NCBI GenBank assembly: GCA_023384135.1 | Contig: JAHDXS010000003.1 | Span: 310,001-374,000, forward strand | From: Alphaproteobacteria bacterium | GTDB taxonomy: Bacteria; Pseudomonadota; Alphaproteobacteria; Micavibrionales; Micavibrionaceae | DNA length: 64,000 nucleotides | Direction: 5' to 3' | Part shown: piece after piece, positions 1 to 9,809 of the stretch | How the letters are laid out: the number at the start of each line of letters is the position of its first letter | Numbering within the stretch: the first letter of the stretch is position 1 | The notes under the pieces: model-generated | The model's database searches: none | What the model saw: the letters and a program-made list of their open reading frames with translations, nothing else | What the model was told of the DNA's origin: nothing | Made by a program: the position numbers and the translations under genes

Positions 1-3000
1 ATTGATCTGCGCCAGAATTTCTGCGGACCGGCGATTGGCTTCCTGGGCAGCCTGCGCAGCAATGTTGGCTTCCTGCGCCAGACGCTCGGCTTCCGCCAAA
101 GGCGCATCGAAAGCGGCGGGCGTGCCGCCGTTATCGCGGGCATATTCCTGCAATTCGCGAATCTGGCGCACCGTGTCGTTCAGGTACGTCACGGCATCCT
201 GAGAAGACCGCGCCGAGTCGGCGGCGTTGCGGGCCGAACGAGCGGCTTCAGCCTTGACAGCGGCAAGCTGCTGCTCGGGGGTTCCCGTGCGGGTATTGTC
301 CGAAGTGGTCGGGCCGATAAAGACCGGGCCGCCTTGCGAACCTCCGGCATTCGGATCGGGGGTCGTCGTCGTCGAAGGATCGGGGGTCGTCGTCGTCGTC
401 GAAGGATCAGGAGTCGTCGTCGTCGAAGGATCAGGGGTCGTGACGACCACGGACGGCGGAACGGTGACCGCACCAAGAACGGCAGCAGCCTCAGGCACGG
501 CCTGAATTCTCGCGCGCATGGCATCATGGGTTTGACGGGCCTGCACGCTCATCTCGCGCATGTCGTTGCGGTGGTTTTCGAGATGGGTCAGAGCCTCCTC
601 GGCAGCCAGAACGTCCGTAGAGTTGCGGAACGCATCCATGGCTTGCTGCGTCTCATCGCGCTTCGCGGCCATACCGGTAATCAGAGCCTGCATCCGGGTC
701 TGGTCGTTGCCAAGCTGCTGCGTCAACTGGTCGAGTTTGTTCGCCTTGTCGGTCTCGCCGCGCTGACGGGCGGCCGCAGCTTCCTCGCGCAGCTTGAGCA
801 TCAGTTGCTCGGTGGACTGATAAAGGTTGCCGACTTCGCCGGCATGCGTGGGCATTTCATCAAACATCGCCTGCGCACGGGCCTTCATCTCATCGCTGAT
901 CTCGCGCAGACGCTCCCGTTCCTGCGGCGTGGCATCGCCCGTTTCCGTCCAGGACAGAACCCACTGACGGATATTCATGTCGCTGAAGGGAACGCCGATC
1001 GAATCGATGTCGATACCCAGATCGTGCCCGGTCGTCAGACGCGTACCGCCACCCAACAGGTCATCCCACCAGAAATCGTAGAACCCGAGACCGCCTCTTT
1101 GAAGAAGGTTGATCGCACCGCGCGGGTCCATGCTGGTCTGCCAGCCGGGATCGCCGTCGCCGTTGCCCCATCCGGCCAGAGCGGAGCCTTGCTCAATTCC
1201 ATAAGCCGCGGCAGCGCCGCCGATCAGAATCTTGCCAGGCAAGGTAAGACCGACACGCGACTCGGTCGAGATCATGCCCCCGGAAGCCAGCCTCATCGGC
1301 ATTTTCAGGTACCACGGCATCCGGTCCAGATGACCGTCACGGCCCAGAACGCCGAAAAGGGAACGATCGGTTCCACGGCCAAGCAAACCGGTGCTGGTCG
1401 CAACGGCATTGCCGGCATCGTCGCGCGGAGCGCGGCGGAACCACCAGTCATAGCGCATCTCTCTGATTTTGTGAGAGGCGTCAATTGTCACTTCGCCTTC
1501 CTTGAAGCCGGTCGGTCCAACGGTGCGCCCGCCCGTAACATAGGTCCAGGCCTCTTTGGCCGCGTTGGACATCGGCGTTCTGAGATAGTTGTCGATCGTC
1601 GGAACAGCCATCTCGGTCCAGAAGTTGGCAGAGCCGCGAGGCGTCGGGTAACCGGTGGCGATCATCATGAACTCGGCGAAAGGCGCGTAGTAGCGGCGCT
1701 CGACTTCGCGCGGACCGAATTTGGTGCCGCGGTCTTTGTTATCGACCAGAGCGTCCTTAACGCTTTCAAGCCAGGCTCTCTTATGCGGGTCGGCCGCAGC
1801 CATAGCCTTGTCGATACGGTCCATAACCCCCTGGGGAACGGTCTGCAGCGCACTGCCACCCATCTTGGCCTTCAGGATGCGGATAACCCGGTTGACGTCA
1901 TGCTCGACCCCGGATTTATAAAACGCTTCCATCCAGCCAAAGAAGGTGTTCGCGGCCTCAACGTCCCAGTTGCCGCCCGCTTCGCGCTTCTTATACTGGT
2001 TCAGCATCTCGAAAACGTGCAACTCCACGTTCTGCGATTTCGTGCTCACGGTCGGGGTCGCACGGTCAAAACGGTTATAGGAAGAGGACTCGAGCTGGCG
2101 CTCAAGAGCCGCTCTGTTCTGAAGCAGCGCAGGATCTCCGGTTTCGGTAATGGTTCCGTCAGGATTCGTGGTTTGGCGTACGTTGACCGTGCCATCGAGG
2201 CGCATCCGGGCATCTTCCCCGATACGGTTCAAACGGCTGTTGATCATGTTGCCGAACGTCTCGGAAATTTGCGTTCTGTCCGCGCCTCTCTGAATAAGGC
2301 CTTCAATAACCTTTTTGTAGCGGTCTGCAATTTCAAGGCTGCCGTCGGGGCCGCGTCTCATGCTGGTCAGCGTGTCGCGCAGATCGGTCAGCCAGACTTG
2401 CATATTGGCGGACTGACGATCCGTAAGGCCGGTCAAGCCGGGGTATTTTGATGGAAGCACCGAGCGGCCGTCTTTGACTTCATCCAGCAGACGGTTGATA
2501 TCGACCAGCGCGGCATCGATACTGCGGACATTATCGGCATTATCGGCAAAAGCCCCGAAAATCTCGTCGATTCTTGTGGTCATGCCCTGCGGCGTAATAT
2601 TTCCGTTCGCAAGATCGTTGGTAAGAGTCCGGAACTGGCCTTGCAGGTCGATGGCTTTCTGGACAACGCCGCTGCTTCTCAACGCGCTGTCGACATGATC
2701 GACGGCAGGACGGATAAAGTGCTTCACCACGCCGATATTCGGCAGGCTCATTCTCAGGCTACCCAAGCTGAACATCTTGCCCAAAACGGGAACGCGCTCA
2801 AAAAGCGAGCTGGGGTGCCAGGAGGCCAAACGGTGCGTCCAGTGTGCAAAATTCTCGGGCAGGATCCGCCCCTCGACCCGGCCATTCCGACCGTTCGGTC
2901 CGGCGTTGCGTCCGGCATTCGCGCCGCCGCCGCCGACATCGTCAGCATCGACGCGCGCGGCATCGCCGACTTCGTCAGCCGCATCGGCATCGTCTACGGT

Positions 3001-3576
3001 CCGCGCGCCATCGCCGACATCGTCAGTTGCTCCGGCGTTATCGCCGGTCCGTGCGCCTGCGCCCGCCGTATTATCGGCAGCGTTAACAGTAGGATTAGGA
3101 TTCGGAGGCGTTGTCGTGCCGCCCGTCGCCGCCGGATTCGTTTGGCCCGCCTGAGCTGCGGCACGCCGCTGGTCGCGGGCTTCGCGAGCAATCATAACGA
3201 AGGGGCTGTCGGGTGACAGATTATGGGTGCGGGCCAGAGATTCGATTTCTGTATCGCTCAGGTTGCCCGCGCTTCTGCCCATCATGGCGTCGAACTGGGT
3301 AACGAACTCGCTCCGGTGTCTGGAATCGGTCGCCAAAGCCCGAACACGGTCTCTAAGGGTGGAGGTGCGAAGAATATTATCAAACTCGCCGGTTCTTTGG
3401 GCGGTGCGCAGCCATTCATTGATGTCGGCATTTGTTACGGAGGTCTTCCCGGCGAAGAACGTCCGGGCATTTTCGGCAAGTTTAGCTGCTTCTTCCGCAT
3501 GAGCGACCGTCTTCCCGAACTCGGTGAGTCCCTGAATCAGATCGTCGGAATATTTGAAAACGCTACCAAGACCCAT
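1..3576 (-). CDS. Very large protein of unknown function, 3' end outside window
   Basis: Read on the minus strand, the frame is open from an ATG at 3576 to the first base of the window, 1192 codons without a stop, so the C-terminus is missing. AAGGG lies 7 nt before the ATG. I see no signal peptide. Residues about 1-130 look helical and charged. Residues about 150-235 are a low-complexity linker rich in Asp, Ala and Gly. Residues about 235-900 are a mixed, Trp/Tyr-containing region with one weak hydrophobic patch. Residues about 930-1030 look like coiled coil. Around 1040-1075 there are four TTPDPS-like units, followed by a second Ala/Gln/Glu-rich coiled coil. I recognise no family. It lies 106 nt downstream of another unknown gene on the same strand and is probably co-transcribed with it. 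A long plus-strand frame inside it is an antisense shadow. Confidence 0.8.
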   Translation of the reverse strand, partial: MGLGSVFKYSDDLIQGLTEFGKTVAHAEEAAKLAENARTFFAGKTSVTNADINEWLRTAQRTGEFDNILRTSTLRDRVRALATDSRHRSEFVTQFDAMMGRSAGNLSDTEIESLARTHNLSPDSPFVMIAREARDQRRAAAQAGQTNPAATGGTTTPPNPNPTVNAADNTAGAGARTGDNAGATDDVGDGARTVDDADAADEVGDAARVDADDVGGGGANAGRNAGPNGRNGRVEGRILPENFAHWTHRLASWHPSSLFERVPVLGKMFSLGSLRMSLPNIGVVKHFIRPAVDHVDSALRSSGVVQKAIDLQGQFRTLTNDLANGNITPQGMTTRIDEIFGAFADNADNVRSIDAALVDINRLLDEVKDGRSVLPSKYPGLTGLTDRQSANMQVWLTDLRDTLTSMRRGPDGSLEIADRYKKVIEGLIQRGADRTQISETFGNMINSRLNRIGEDARMRLDGTVNVRQTTNPDGTITETGDPALLQNRAALERQLESSSYNRFDRATPTVSTKSQNVELHVFEMLNQYKKREAGGNWDVEAANTFFGWMEAFYKSGVEHDVNRVIRILKAKMGGSALQTVPQGVMDRIDKAMAAADPHKRAWLESVKDALVDNKDRGTKFGPREVERRYYAPFAEFMMIATGYPTPRGSANFWTEMAVPTIDNYLRTPMSNAAKEAWTYVTGGRTVGPTGFKEGEVTIDASHKIREMRYDWWFRRAPRDDAGNAVATSTGLLGRGTDRSLFGVLGRDGHLDRMPWYLKMPMRLASGGMISTESRVGLTLPGKILIGGAAAAYGIEQGSALAGWGNGDGDPGWQTSMDPRGAINLLQRGGLGFYDFWWDDLLGGGTRLTTGHDLGIDIDSIGVPFSDMNIRQWVLSWTETGDATPQERERLREISDEMKARAQAMFDEMPTHAGEVGNLYQSTEQLMLKLREEAAAARQRGETDKANKLDQLTQQLGNDQTRMQALITGMAAKRDETQQAMDAFRNSTDVLAAEEALTHLENHRNDMREMSVQARQTHDAMRARIQAVPEAAAVLGAVTVPPSVVVTTPDPSTTTTPDPSTTTTTPDPSTTTTPDPNAGGSQGGPVFIGPTTSDNTRTGTPEQQLAAVKAEAARSARNAADSARSSQDAVTYLNDTVRQIRELQEYARDNGGTPAAFDAPLAEAERLAQEANIAAQAAQEANRRSAEILAQIN

Positions 3577-3603
3577 GGTCTAACCCTTTTTTTATCACCT
3601 TAT

Positions 3604-3624
3604 ATGTCTTTTATCTTAAGACAT
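3604..3624. repeat. Short inverted repeat before the large unknown gene
   Basis: TGTCTT and AAGACA face each other across a 7-nt spacer in the AT-rich gap between the two unknown genes. It could be an operator or a weak hairpin. It is not followed by a T-run on the minus strand. Confidence 0.3.
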
Positions 3625-3682
3625 TATATTTAGTATACTTTTACCATATCCCCAGCCACAAAAGCCAGTTTTTTCGAACCCG

Positions 3683-5143
3683 TTAACGATTCCCTCCCCC
3701 GGGGCCTGGCCCGTTCGGGGTTAAGGTCCGGTCCTGCGGTCCGCGCTGGCCGCCCAGAGGGTCAAGTTCCGTGGGCTGGACAAGGCCGTTATTGATCTTG
3801 AAATCATGCGTAATGCCCGGATCCCGGGGGGCGACATCCTGAAAAGTCGGGCTGATATTCTGGGGCACAGTGTCGGTGCCCGTGCTGTCAGGTGTGGTAA
3901 CAGGCGCAGGTCCGGGGGTGGCGCCCTGTTCGCCCGGAACGGGCAGCCCATAGCGGCGGCGCATTTCATCAGCCTGCTGTTGGGCGCTATTCTGGTCGGC
4001 GCTGTCAAGCGCACGAATCATCTCAAGTTCGGCAGTTTCCTTGCCGGAGTTGGCAACCCACGACATCGTCGCGCCGCCGCCCTCAATGCTCCAAGCGATG
4101 ACGCTGCGCCCGTTGGCCTGAAGGGGGTTGAAGAACTTGAAGGTGCCCTCGGCAGCGCGCAATCCGTAGCCTGCGGTGTTGTTGGTCACACCACCAAACC
4201 ACGAGGCGAAGGCGTGGGAGGTCTGGCTGGGTTGGAAAACCCGCATAGGGCCGGGCAGGAAAATCTGCGAAGCCAATCCGCGTGCAGGCGCGGCCGTCTC
4301 TGCCAGAGCGGCGGCCCGCTCAAGATAGGGAGCGCCGCGAATCAGGGAGACGTCTTTACCGAGCCAGAGCAGGGGCCGTGCAACGACCTCGCCGATGCGC
4401 CCGGTATTGGCCAGTGCGTTTCCGGCTTGTGCCGCGCGGATGCCAATGGCGCTACCGCGCACACCGGCCATAGCCGCACCCCCGACGCCTGCCGTAAGGG
4501 CGCTGACCGCAACAAAGCTGGCCACTTCCCCAACCGCCTGAAACCCGTATTTGGTCCCGGCGGCGAACGAGGCTTCCTGTTCGGTTATGCGCCCGTCGCG
4601 CACCATCTGATCGAGTTCGGCGCGGGAAAGTCCCGCCCAGCTGCCGGTATGTTCTTCCATGAAGGCTTGAACCTTGGAGAAATCGGACATGCCAGCATAA
4701 TCAACGATGCGTTCGCCCGGAGCCGCGCCGAGATTCACGACCCCCGCGCCTGCGTTGTAAGCGAGCTTTAACCCACCCTCGATGGCGTAAATACCGACAT
4801 CCGCGACAAACCCGGTCAGGCCGGTGACGGAGTTGCTCAGCCCCTGAACGGCCTGACGGCCCGCAAGGGCGGGATTGTTCCAGACGAAACTGCTGTAATC
4901 AGCGATGCCTTGCCCGGCGGCGCGCCAGGTTTCACCTTCAAGAAGTTTGGGAGCGTTCTCGCCGACCCAGCTCGCAGCGGGCTGGATGGCCTTATCATTG
5001 ACCCAACTGGCGGCGTCAACGACGGCATTAACAGCCCGTCCATCGACAACAGCGACAGCCTTATCGCCAACCCAGCTAGCAGCGGAGGAAACCCCGCTGA
5101 CTACGTTGCTTGCGGCATTACTGCACCAGTCTAAAAACCCCAT
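3683..5143 (-). CDS. Unknown protein with repeated ASWV motifs
   Basis: A 486-residue protein without a recognised family. The first 65 residues contain three related units (AASWVGDKA, AASWVNDKA, AASWVGENA), spaced about 10-25 residues apart. Residues about 80-260 are unusually rich in Gly, Ala and Val with several moderately hydrophobic, amphipathic-looking segments. The last 100 residues are Pro/Thr/Gly/Asp-rich and probably disordered. No cleavable signal peptide is seen. GAGGG stands 4 nt before the ATG. It precedes the very large unknown gene at 1-3576 by 106 nt. The repeats could be membrane-active or self-assembling; that is speculation. Confidence 0.75.
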   Translation of the reverse strand: MGFLDWCSNAASNVVSGVSSAASWVGDKAVAVVDGRAVNAVVDAASWVNDKAIQPAASWVGENAPKLLEGETWRAAGQGIADYSSFVWNNPALAGRQAVQGLSNSVTGLTGFVADVGIYAIEGGLKLAYNAGAGVVNLGAAPGERIVDYAGMSDFSKVQAFMEEHTGSWAGLSRAELDQMVRDGRITEQEASFAAGTKYGFQAVGEVASFVAVSALTAGVGGAAMAGVRGSAIGIRAAQAGNALANTGRIGEVVARPLLWLGKDVSLIRGAPYLERAAALAETAAPARGLASQIFLPGPMRVFQPSQTSHAFASWFGGVTNNTAGYGLRAAEGTFKFFNPLQANGRSVIAWSIEGGGATMSWVANSGKETAELEMIRALDSADQNSAQQQADEMRRRYGLPVPGEQGATPGPAPVTTPDSTGTDTVPQNISPTFQDVAPRDPGITHDFKINNGLVQPTELDPLGGQRGPQDRTLTPNGPGPGGGNR

Positions 5144-5504
5144 TCGACCCTCGTGCCGTAAAAACTACGGTCTGTATTTTTTTTATATTCCCGCCGGCGT
5201 GCCCCACTATTTTTTTATGGGTTGCTCCGCCTCATTATATCCCCGCCCGCTGCAGGGATGCAAATTTTACCCTAACCTAAAGGCCCGGCTTATATGCCGA
5301 TTTACTCTTATGTTAAGGCGATTATAGCGGATATGAAAAAGGATAAGCAATAAAATTTTTGCGTATTCATAAAAAATTTACTAATAAAAAATTACTGTAA
5401 AAGTAAAAACTATTTGTTTATTTGCTTAAATATTTTTAATTATTACTAACAGTATAAATCATATTTTATTTTACAAATACTAGATAGTTCCGAAAATGGT
5501 TCTT
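5144..5504. other. AT-rich intergenic region
   Basis: No gene seen. Bases about 5330-5500 are strikingly AT-rich compared with the GC-rich surroundings. It lies between the 3' end of purH and the start of the unknown gene at 5143, both on the minus strand, and probably holds the promoter of the unknown pair. Confidence 0.6.
5321..5350 (-). promoter_or_regulatory. Candidate sigma70-type promoter for the unknown gene pair
   Basis: On the minus strand TTGCTT (5350-5345) is followed after 18 nt by a consensus TATAAT (5326-5321). Transcription would start near 5314, leaving a leader of about 170 nt before the ATG at 5143. This is based on sequence match alone. Confidence 0.4.
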
Positions 5505-7121
5505 TTAGTGCCGGAAATGACGAATCCCCGTTAAAACCATCGCCAGCCCCCGTTCGTTGGCCGCGTCGATGACTTCCTGATCCCGGATTGACCCTCCGGG
5601 CTGGATCACGGCGGTCACACCCGCCTCGGCGGCGGCGATCAGCCCGTCCGCGAAGGGGAAGAAGGCATCAGATGCAACCACGGACCCCGTGGTCAGCGGT
5701 TCGGCCAACCCCGCGCTCTTGGCGGCTTCCTGCGCTTTCCACGCGGCGATCCGGCAGGAATCCACGCGGCTCATCTGACCCGCCCCGATCCCGACTGTCG
5801 CCCCGTCCTTGGCGTAAACGATGGCGTTGGATTTCACGTGCTTACAAACCCGGAAGGCGAACAGAAGGTCGGCCATTTCCTTCTCAGAAGGCGCCCGCGC
5901 CGTAGCGACCTTGAGTGTGGCGGGGTCCAGCGCATGGGTGTCCGCGTCCTGCACGAGGAATCCCCCGGCGATTCGCGCGAGGGTTTGATAGGTCGCGCGC
6001 GGGTCGGGTAGGGAGCCCGCGTCGAGCACGCGGATATTCTCTTTCTTTTTCAGAACCTCAAGCGCGTCGGCCTCGATCGCGGGCGCGATGATGACCTCGA
6101 CGAACCGCTCGGTGATCGCGCGGGCCAGATCGGCGGATAGGGGGCGGTTGACGGCGATAATCCCGCCGAACGCGCTCACAGGGTCGCAGAGCAGCGCCTT
6201 GCGGTACGCCGAGACCGGATCGCCCGATACGGCCACGCCGCATGGGTTGGCGTGTTTGATGATCGCAACGGCAGGCGCATCGAACTCAGCCACCAGCTCG
6301 AACGCAGCGTTTGTGTCGTTGATATTGTTGTACGAAAGCTCCTTGCCCTGAACCTGTTTGGCGCTCGCCGCGCCGGGGCGGGGGCTGTGGTCCATGACGT
6401 AAAGACTCGCCGCCTGATGCGGATTCTCACCATAGCGCAATTTCTGCTTGAGACGCCCCGCGACGCTGAACCGCTTGGGCGCGGTCTCCCCGGTCTGCGC
6501 CGCCATCCACGTCGAAATACTGGAATCATAAGAAGCCGTAAGCGAGAACGCATCCATCGCCAGCGCACGCCGCAGCTCCGGCCCCACCGCGCCCTTCTGC
6601 GCGTTCATCTCAGCAATCACGCGCCCATAGTCGGCGATATCGGTAATCACGGTCACGTCGTTGTGATTCTTGGCCGCCGCGCGGATCATCGCCGGGCCGC
6701 CAATGTCGATATTCTCGATGCAGGTCGCAAAATCCGCGCCGCTGGAAACGGTCTGCACGAAGGGATAGAGCGTGATGACAACAAGGTCGATCCCCTCGAT
6801 CCCGTGCGCCTCCATCGCCTTGCGGTGCTCGGCATCGGCCCGGCGCGCGAGGATGCCGCCGTGAATATGCGGATGCAGAGTCTTGACCCGCCCGTCCATG
6901 ATCTCGGGGAAACCCGTCACGTCACTGACCTCGCGCACCGCGATTCCGGCCTCGGCAAGCGCCTTCGCCGTCCCGCCGGTCGAGAGAATCTCAATCCCGA
7001 ACCCGTGAAGCGCCTGGGCAAATTCGATCAGCCCCGTTTTGTCGGAGACGGAAATAAGGGCGCGCCGGATAGTGACCGCGCCGGAAATCATGCCGGGATC
7101 TTGGGGGGATGCGAGTGTCAT
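5505..7121 (-). CDS. purH: Bifunctional AICAR transformylase / IMP cyclohydrolase
   Basis: 538 residues, about the usual PurH length. The N-terminal IMP cyclohydrolase domain starts with [13 protein letters not shown] and contains STGGTAKAL and HPHIHGGIL. The C-terminal formyltransferase domain contains YGENPHQ, KHANPCG and the C-terminal SDAFFPF. Together they carry out the last two steps of purine synthesis, from AICAR through FAICAR to IMP, in the cytoplasm. I chose the ATG at 7121 because AAGG lies 8 nt upstream; an internal ATG at 7091 is also possible. It appears monocistronic and follows the terminator of the che operon. Confidence 0.97.
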   Translation of the reverse strand: MTLASPQDPGMISGAVTIRRALISVSDKTGLIEFAQALHGFGIEILSTGGTAKALAEAGIAVREVSDVTGFPEIMDGRVKTLHPHIHGGILARRADAEHRKAMEAHGIEGIDLVVITLYPFVQTVSSGADFATCIENIDIGGPAMIRAAAKNHNDVTVITDIADYGRVIAEMNAQKGAVGPELRRALAMDAFSLTASYDSSISTWMAAQTGETAPKRFSVAGRLKQKLRYGENPHQAASLYVMDHSPRPGAASAKQVQGKELSYNNINDTNAAFELVAEFDAPAVAIIKHANPCGVAVSGDPVSAYRKALLCDPVSAFGGIIAVNRPLSADLARAITERFVEVIIAPAIEADALEVLKKKENIRVLDAGSLPDPRATYQTLARIAGGFLVQDADTHALDPATLKVATARAPSEKEMADLLFAFRVCKHVKSNAIVYAKDGATVGIGAGQMSRVDSCRIAAWKAQEAAKSAGLAEPLTTGSVVASDAFFPFADGLIAAAEAGVTAVIQPGGSIRDQEVIDAANERGLAMVLTGIRHFRH

Positions 7122-7180
7122 ATGAAAAACCTTGCGCTCGTGTCTGCGCGTTCAACGGCGTGAGGCGGCAGGTCGCAGAC

Positions 7181-7213
7181 AATAAAAAAGCCCGCCTTAC
7201 GGGGGCGGACTAT
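7181..7213 (-). terminator. Rho-independent terminator of the che operon
   Basis: On the minus strand, directly downstream of cheR, CCGCC and GGCGG form a stem over a short loop and are followed by GCTTTTTT. The position, about 20 nt after the cheR stop, fits termination of the che operon before purH. Confidence 0.75.
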
Positions 7214-7230
7214 AGACATAAACAGGCGGG

Positions 7231-8097
7231 TTAGGCAAGAGCCTGCGCCCCCGGCGAGGCCGCCGCAGGCTTCTTGCAATGAACGCTGTCCGGCTTGGCA
7301 TAAAGCGCCCTTTGCCCCGGCACCGCCGCGAAAGCATCGGTCAGCCCCAGAACCGTCTCCGCCCCGCCGAGGAACAGCAAACCATCGGGCGGCATCTGCT
7401 TGGCGATATTCTCAAGCACGCCCTTTTTGGTGGGTTGGTCGAAATAGATCAGCACGTTCCGGCAGAACACCACATCGAACTGCCCCAGCCCGCCCATCTT
7501 TTCCAACAGGTTGAAATACTCGAACTTCACCATGTTGCGGATATCGGGCTTGAGCCGCCAGCGATCCTGCTCCTGCACGAAATATTTCATGAGATACTGG
7601 ATCGGGAGACCGCGCTGCACCTCGAACTGGGTGAACAGCCCCTCGCGGGCCTGCGCCAGAATTTCATGGGAAATGTCGGTGGCGACAATCTCGTACTGCC
7701 AGCCCGGCATAGTCGCAGATTCTTCTTTGAGAAGCATGGAGAGCGAATAGGATTCCTGCCCGCTGGAGGCCGCCGCGCTCCAGATCCGGAGCCTCTTGGG
7801 CCGCCCGGCCTGGGCCTTGAAATAGGGCAGCACGAAATTCTTGAACGTGTCGAACGGCTTGGTGTCGCGGAAGAACGACGTCTCGTTCGTGGTCATCGCC
7901 TCGATGATATCGTTGACCAGCTCCTTCGACGGCATGGCGCGCAGCACGTTCGTCATCGCGTCGATGCTGGGGTAATTCCATTTTTTGGCGACGGGGTTGA
8001 GGCGCGAGTCGAGAAGATAGGACTTGTCGGGCGTCAGGACGAGACCGGACTTCTGCTTCAGCAGGTCCCGGTATATTTCAAAGTCCGTAATACGCAT
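7231..8097 (-). CDS. cheR: Chemotaxis protein methyltransferase CheR
   Basis: 288 residues. It should methylate glutamates of chemoreceptors using S-adenosylmethionine. The N-terminal helical domain is followed by TTNETSFFRD (about 69-78), the SAM-binding WSAAASSGQE (about 105-114) and FCRNVLIYF (about 205-213), all CheR hallmarks. It is the last gene of the minus-strand operon cheA-W-Y-B-R, 14 nt after cheB. No chemoreceptor gene lies in this window. Confidence 0.96.
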   Translation of the reverse strand: MRITDFEIYRDLLKQKSGLVLTPDKSYLLDSRLNPVAKKWNYPSIDAMTNVLRAMPSKELVNDIIEAMTTNETSFFRDTKPFDTFKNFVLPYFKAQAGRPKRLRIWSAAASSGQESYSLSMLLKEESATMPGWQYEIVATDISHEILAQAREGLFTQFEVQRGLPIQYLMKYFVQEQDRWRLKPDIRNMVKFEYFNLLEKMGGLGQFDVVFCRNVLIYFDQPTKKGVLENIAKQMPPDGLLFLGGAETVLGLTDAFAAVPGQRALYAKPDSVHCKKPAAASPGAQALA

Positions 8098-8111
8098 GAT
8101 GCGCCCTCTCT

Positions 8112-9233
8112 CTACATAACCGCTCGGCGGAGCCAGGGACCGATTTCAGCCAACGGCAGCACCGCCGAACAAAGACCGTTCGTCGCAACCGCGCCGGGCA
8201 TCCCCCAAACTACGCTTGTTTCTTTATCCTGCGCAATAACCCGCCCGCCCTTTTCAACAAGCATTCGGGCGCCGAGCATTCCGTCCGCCCCCATGCCGGT
8301 CAGAATCGCGCACAAAATTTTCTGTCCGTAGATCTCCACCAGCGAGCGCAGCATCGGATCGACCGCAGGCTTGCAGAAATTCTCAGGCGGGCCGTTTCCA
8401 AGGCGTATGCGCAACTCCTCGCCGTGCAGCTCGAACAGCATGTGCTTGCCACCCCGCGCGATATAGATATGCCCCTTCTCGACGAGCATAAGGTCTTCGG
8501 CCTCGTGGCTGGGTGTTCCCGTCTGCATATGGATGTGTTCGGTTAGAGTCTTGGTAAAGGTCTCCGGCATGTGCTGGGTGATAACGATGGGAATATCCAG
8601 CCCCTTAAGCTCTTTCAAAACCGTGAACAGCGCATGAGGCCCGCCTGTCGAACTGCCGATCGCCAGGATACGAGGTTTTCCGCGATATGCCCGCGTATCG
8701 TCGCGCAGCGTGAAGGCGGGCGCATCGGCGGCAGGATCCTTCGGCGCCTCCGTGCGGCGCATGAGCGGGGAGGTGGCGGCGCTTTTCGCCCGGTGCGGAC
8801 GTGCGCCCTTAAGCGATTTGATCAGCGCGATAAGATTTTTCTCGAACGCCGACCCCGGCCCCTTGTCCAGCGCACTGCCGGGCTTGACGATGCATTCCAC
8901 CGCGCCCAGCTGCATGGCCTTCAGCGTGACGCTGGCCCCACGCTCGGTCAGGCCCGAACACATAATGACCTTGGTGGCGGGCGAGGCCTTGAGTACACCG
9001 GGCAGGGCGGTCAGCCCGTCCATCACCGGCATCTCGACATCAAGGATCATGATGTCCGGTTTTTTGGACTCGGCGGCGCTGATGGCCAACTCTCCGTTCT
9101 GGACCGACGCAACGACCTTGATCTCTGGATCGGCTTCGAGAATACGCCGCAGGATTCCTCGAAGCACGCTTGAATCGTCGACAAGCACGACGGAGACGAA
9201 ATCTTCAGGGGCGCTATCGGAAGGAACTGTCAT
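8112..9233 (-). CDS. cheB: Chemotaxis protein-glutamate methylesterase CheB
   Basis: 373 residues. An N-terminal receiver domain with phospho-acceptor Asp65 in LDVEMP is joined to a C-terminal methylesterase. The catalytic triad appears as Ser194/195 in AIGSSTGG, His221 in TQHMP and Asp317 in TGMGADGM. It removes methyl groups from chemoreceptors after phosphorylation by CheA, opposing the product of the adjacent cheR. It is co-oriented with the other che genes. Confidence 0.96.
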   Translation of the reverse strand: MTVPSDSAPEDFVSVVLVDDSSVLRGILRRILEADPEIKVVASVQNGELAISAAESKKPDIMILDVEMPVMDGLTALPGVLKASPATKVIMCSGLTERGASVTLKAMQLGAVECIVKPGSALDKGPGSAFEKNLIALIKSLKGARPHRAKSAATSPLMRRTEAPKDPAADAPAFTLRDDTRAYRGKPRILAIGSSTGGPHALFTVLKELKGLDIPIVITQHMPETFTKTLTEHIHMQTGTPSHEAEDLMLVEKGHIYIARGGKHMLFELHGEELRIRLGNGPPENFCKPAVDPMLRSLVEIYGQKILCAILTGMGADGMLGARMLVEKGGRVIAQDKETSVVWGMPGAVATNGLCSAVLPLAEIGPWLRRAVM

Positions 9234-9298
9234 ATTATTTACTATAGATTACCACGCAAGTGTGTCGGAAAACCAAAGTCGTCACGCAACGCATAGCT

Positions 9299-9676
9299 CT
9301 AGTCGGACGGTTTGATCAATCCCACCTGCACGAACTTGTTCTCAATGATCTCGCTGTCGAACGGCTTCATGATATATTCGTCCGCGCCCGCCGACATGGC
9401 CCGCTGGATATGGCCGATATCGTTCTCGGTGGTGCAGAATACGACCTTCGGATGCGTGCCGTTGTCCATCTGACGCAATTTTTCAAGAAACTCGATCCCG
9501 CTCATGACCGGCATGTTCCAGTCCAGAATGATCGCGTCGGGCATGGAGGCCTGACAGGCCTCGTAAGCCTTCTGCCCGTCCTCGGCCTCCCGGCATTGAA
9601 AGCCCAGATCGTGCACGATGCGGCTTGCGACCTTACGAACCACGCGGCTGTCATCGACTATAAGGCAGGTCTTCAT
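9299..9676 (-). CDS. cheY: Response regulator CheY
   Basis: 125 residues, a single receiver domain. The acidic pocket is VDDS near residue 8, the phospho-acceptor Asp52 lies in LDWNMP and Lys104 in MKPFD. It should carry the CheA phosphoryl signal to the flagellar motor switch. It sits between cheW and cheB in the operon. A separate diffusible regulator is present even though CheA itself also has a C-terminal receiver domain. Confidence 0.95.
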   Translation of the reverse strand: MKTCLIVDDSRVVRKVASRIVHDLGFQCREAEDGQKAYEACQASMPDAIILDWNMPVMSGIEFLEKLRQMDNGTHPKVVFCTTENDIGHIQRAMSAGADEYIMKPFDSEIIENKFVQVGLIKPSD

Positions 9677-9809
9677 CGTTCTATCCTAGCGGAAAGTGGC
9701 AGACATACTAAGTCACAGGTTACTTTAAATCGGTACCCGATCCAAATCTAACCGCCAAAAGTTACCACTTTGTTAAGAGGATTTTGTAAACGGAGGGGCC
9801 AAAAGCCGC

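Noticed and set aside
340-460. Short tandem repeats that could suggest a CRISPR or microsatellite
   Set aside because: They are codon-level TTPDPS repeats inside the coding frame, without spacers.
334-2451. A 705-codon open frame on the plus strand
   Set aside because: It lies antisense to the open frame of the large minus-strand protein, has no ribosome site, and is rich in Arg/His/Gly as expected of a shadow frame in GC-rich DNA.
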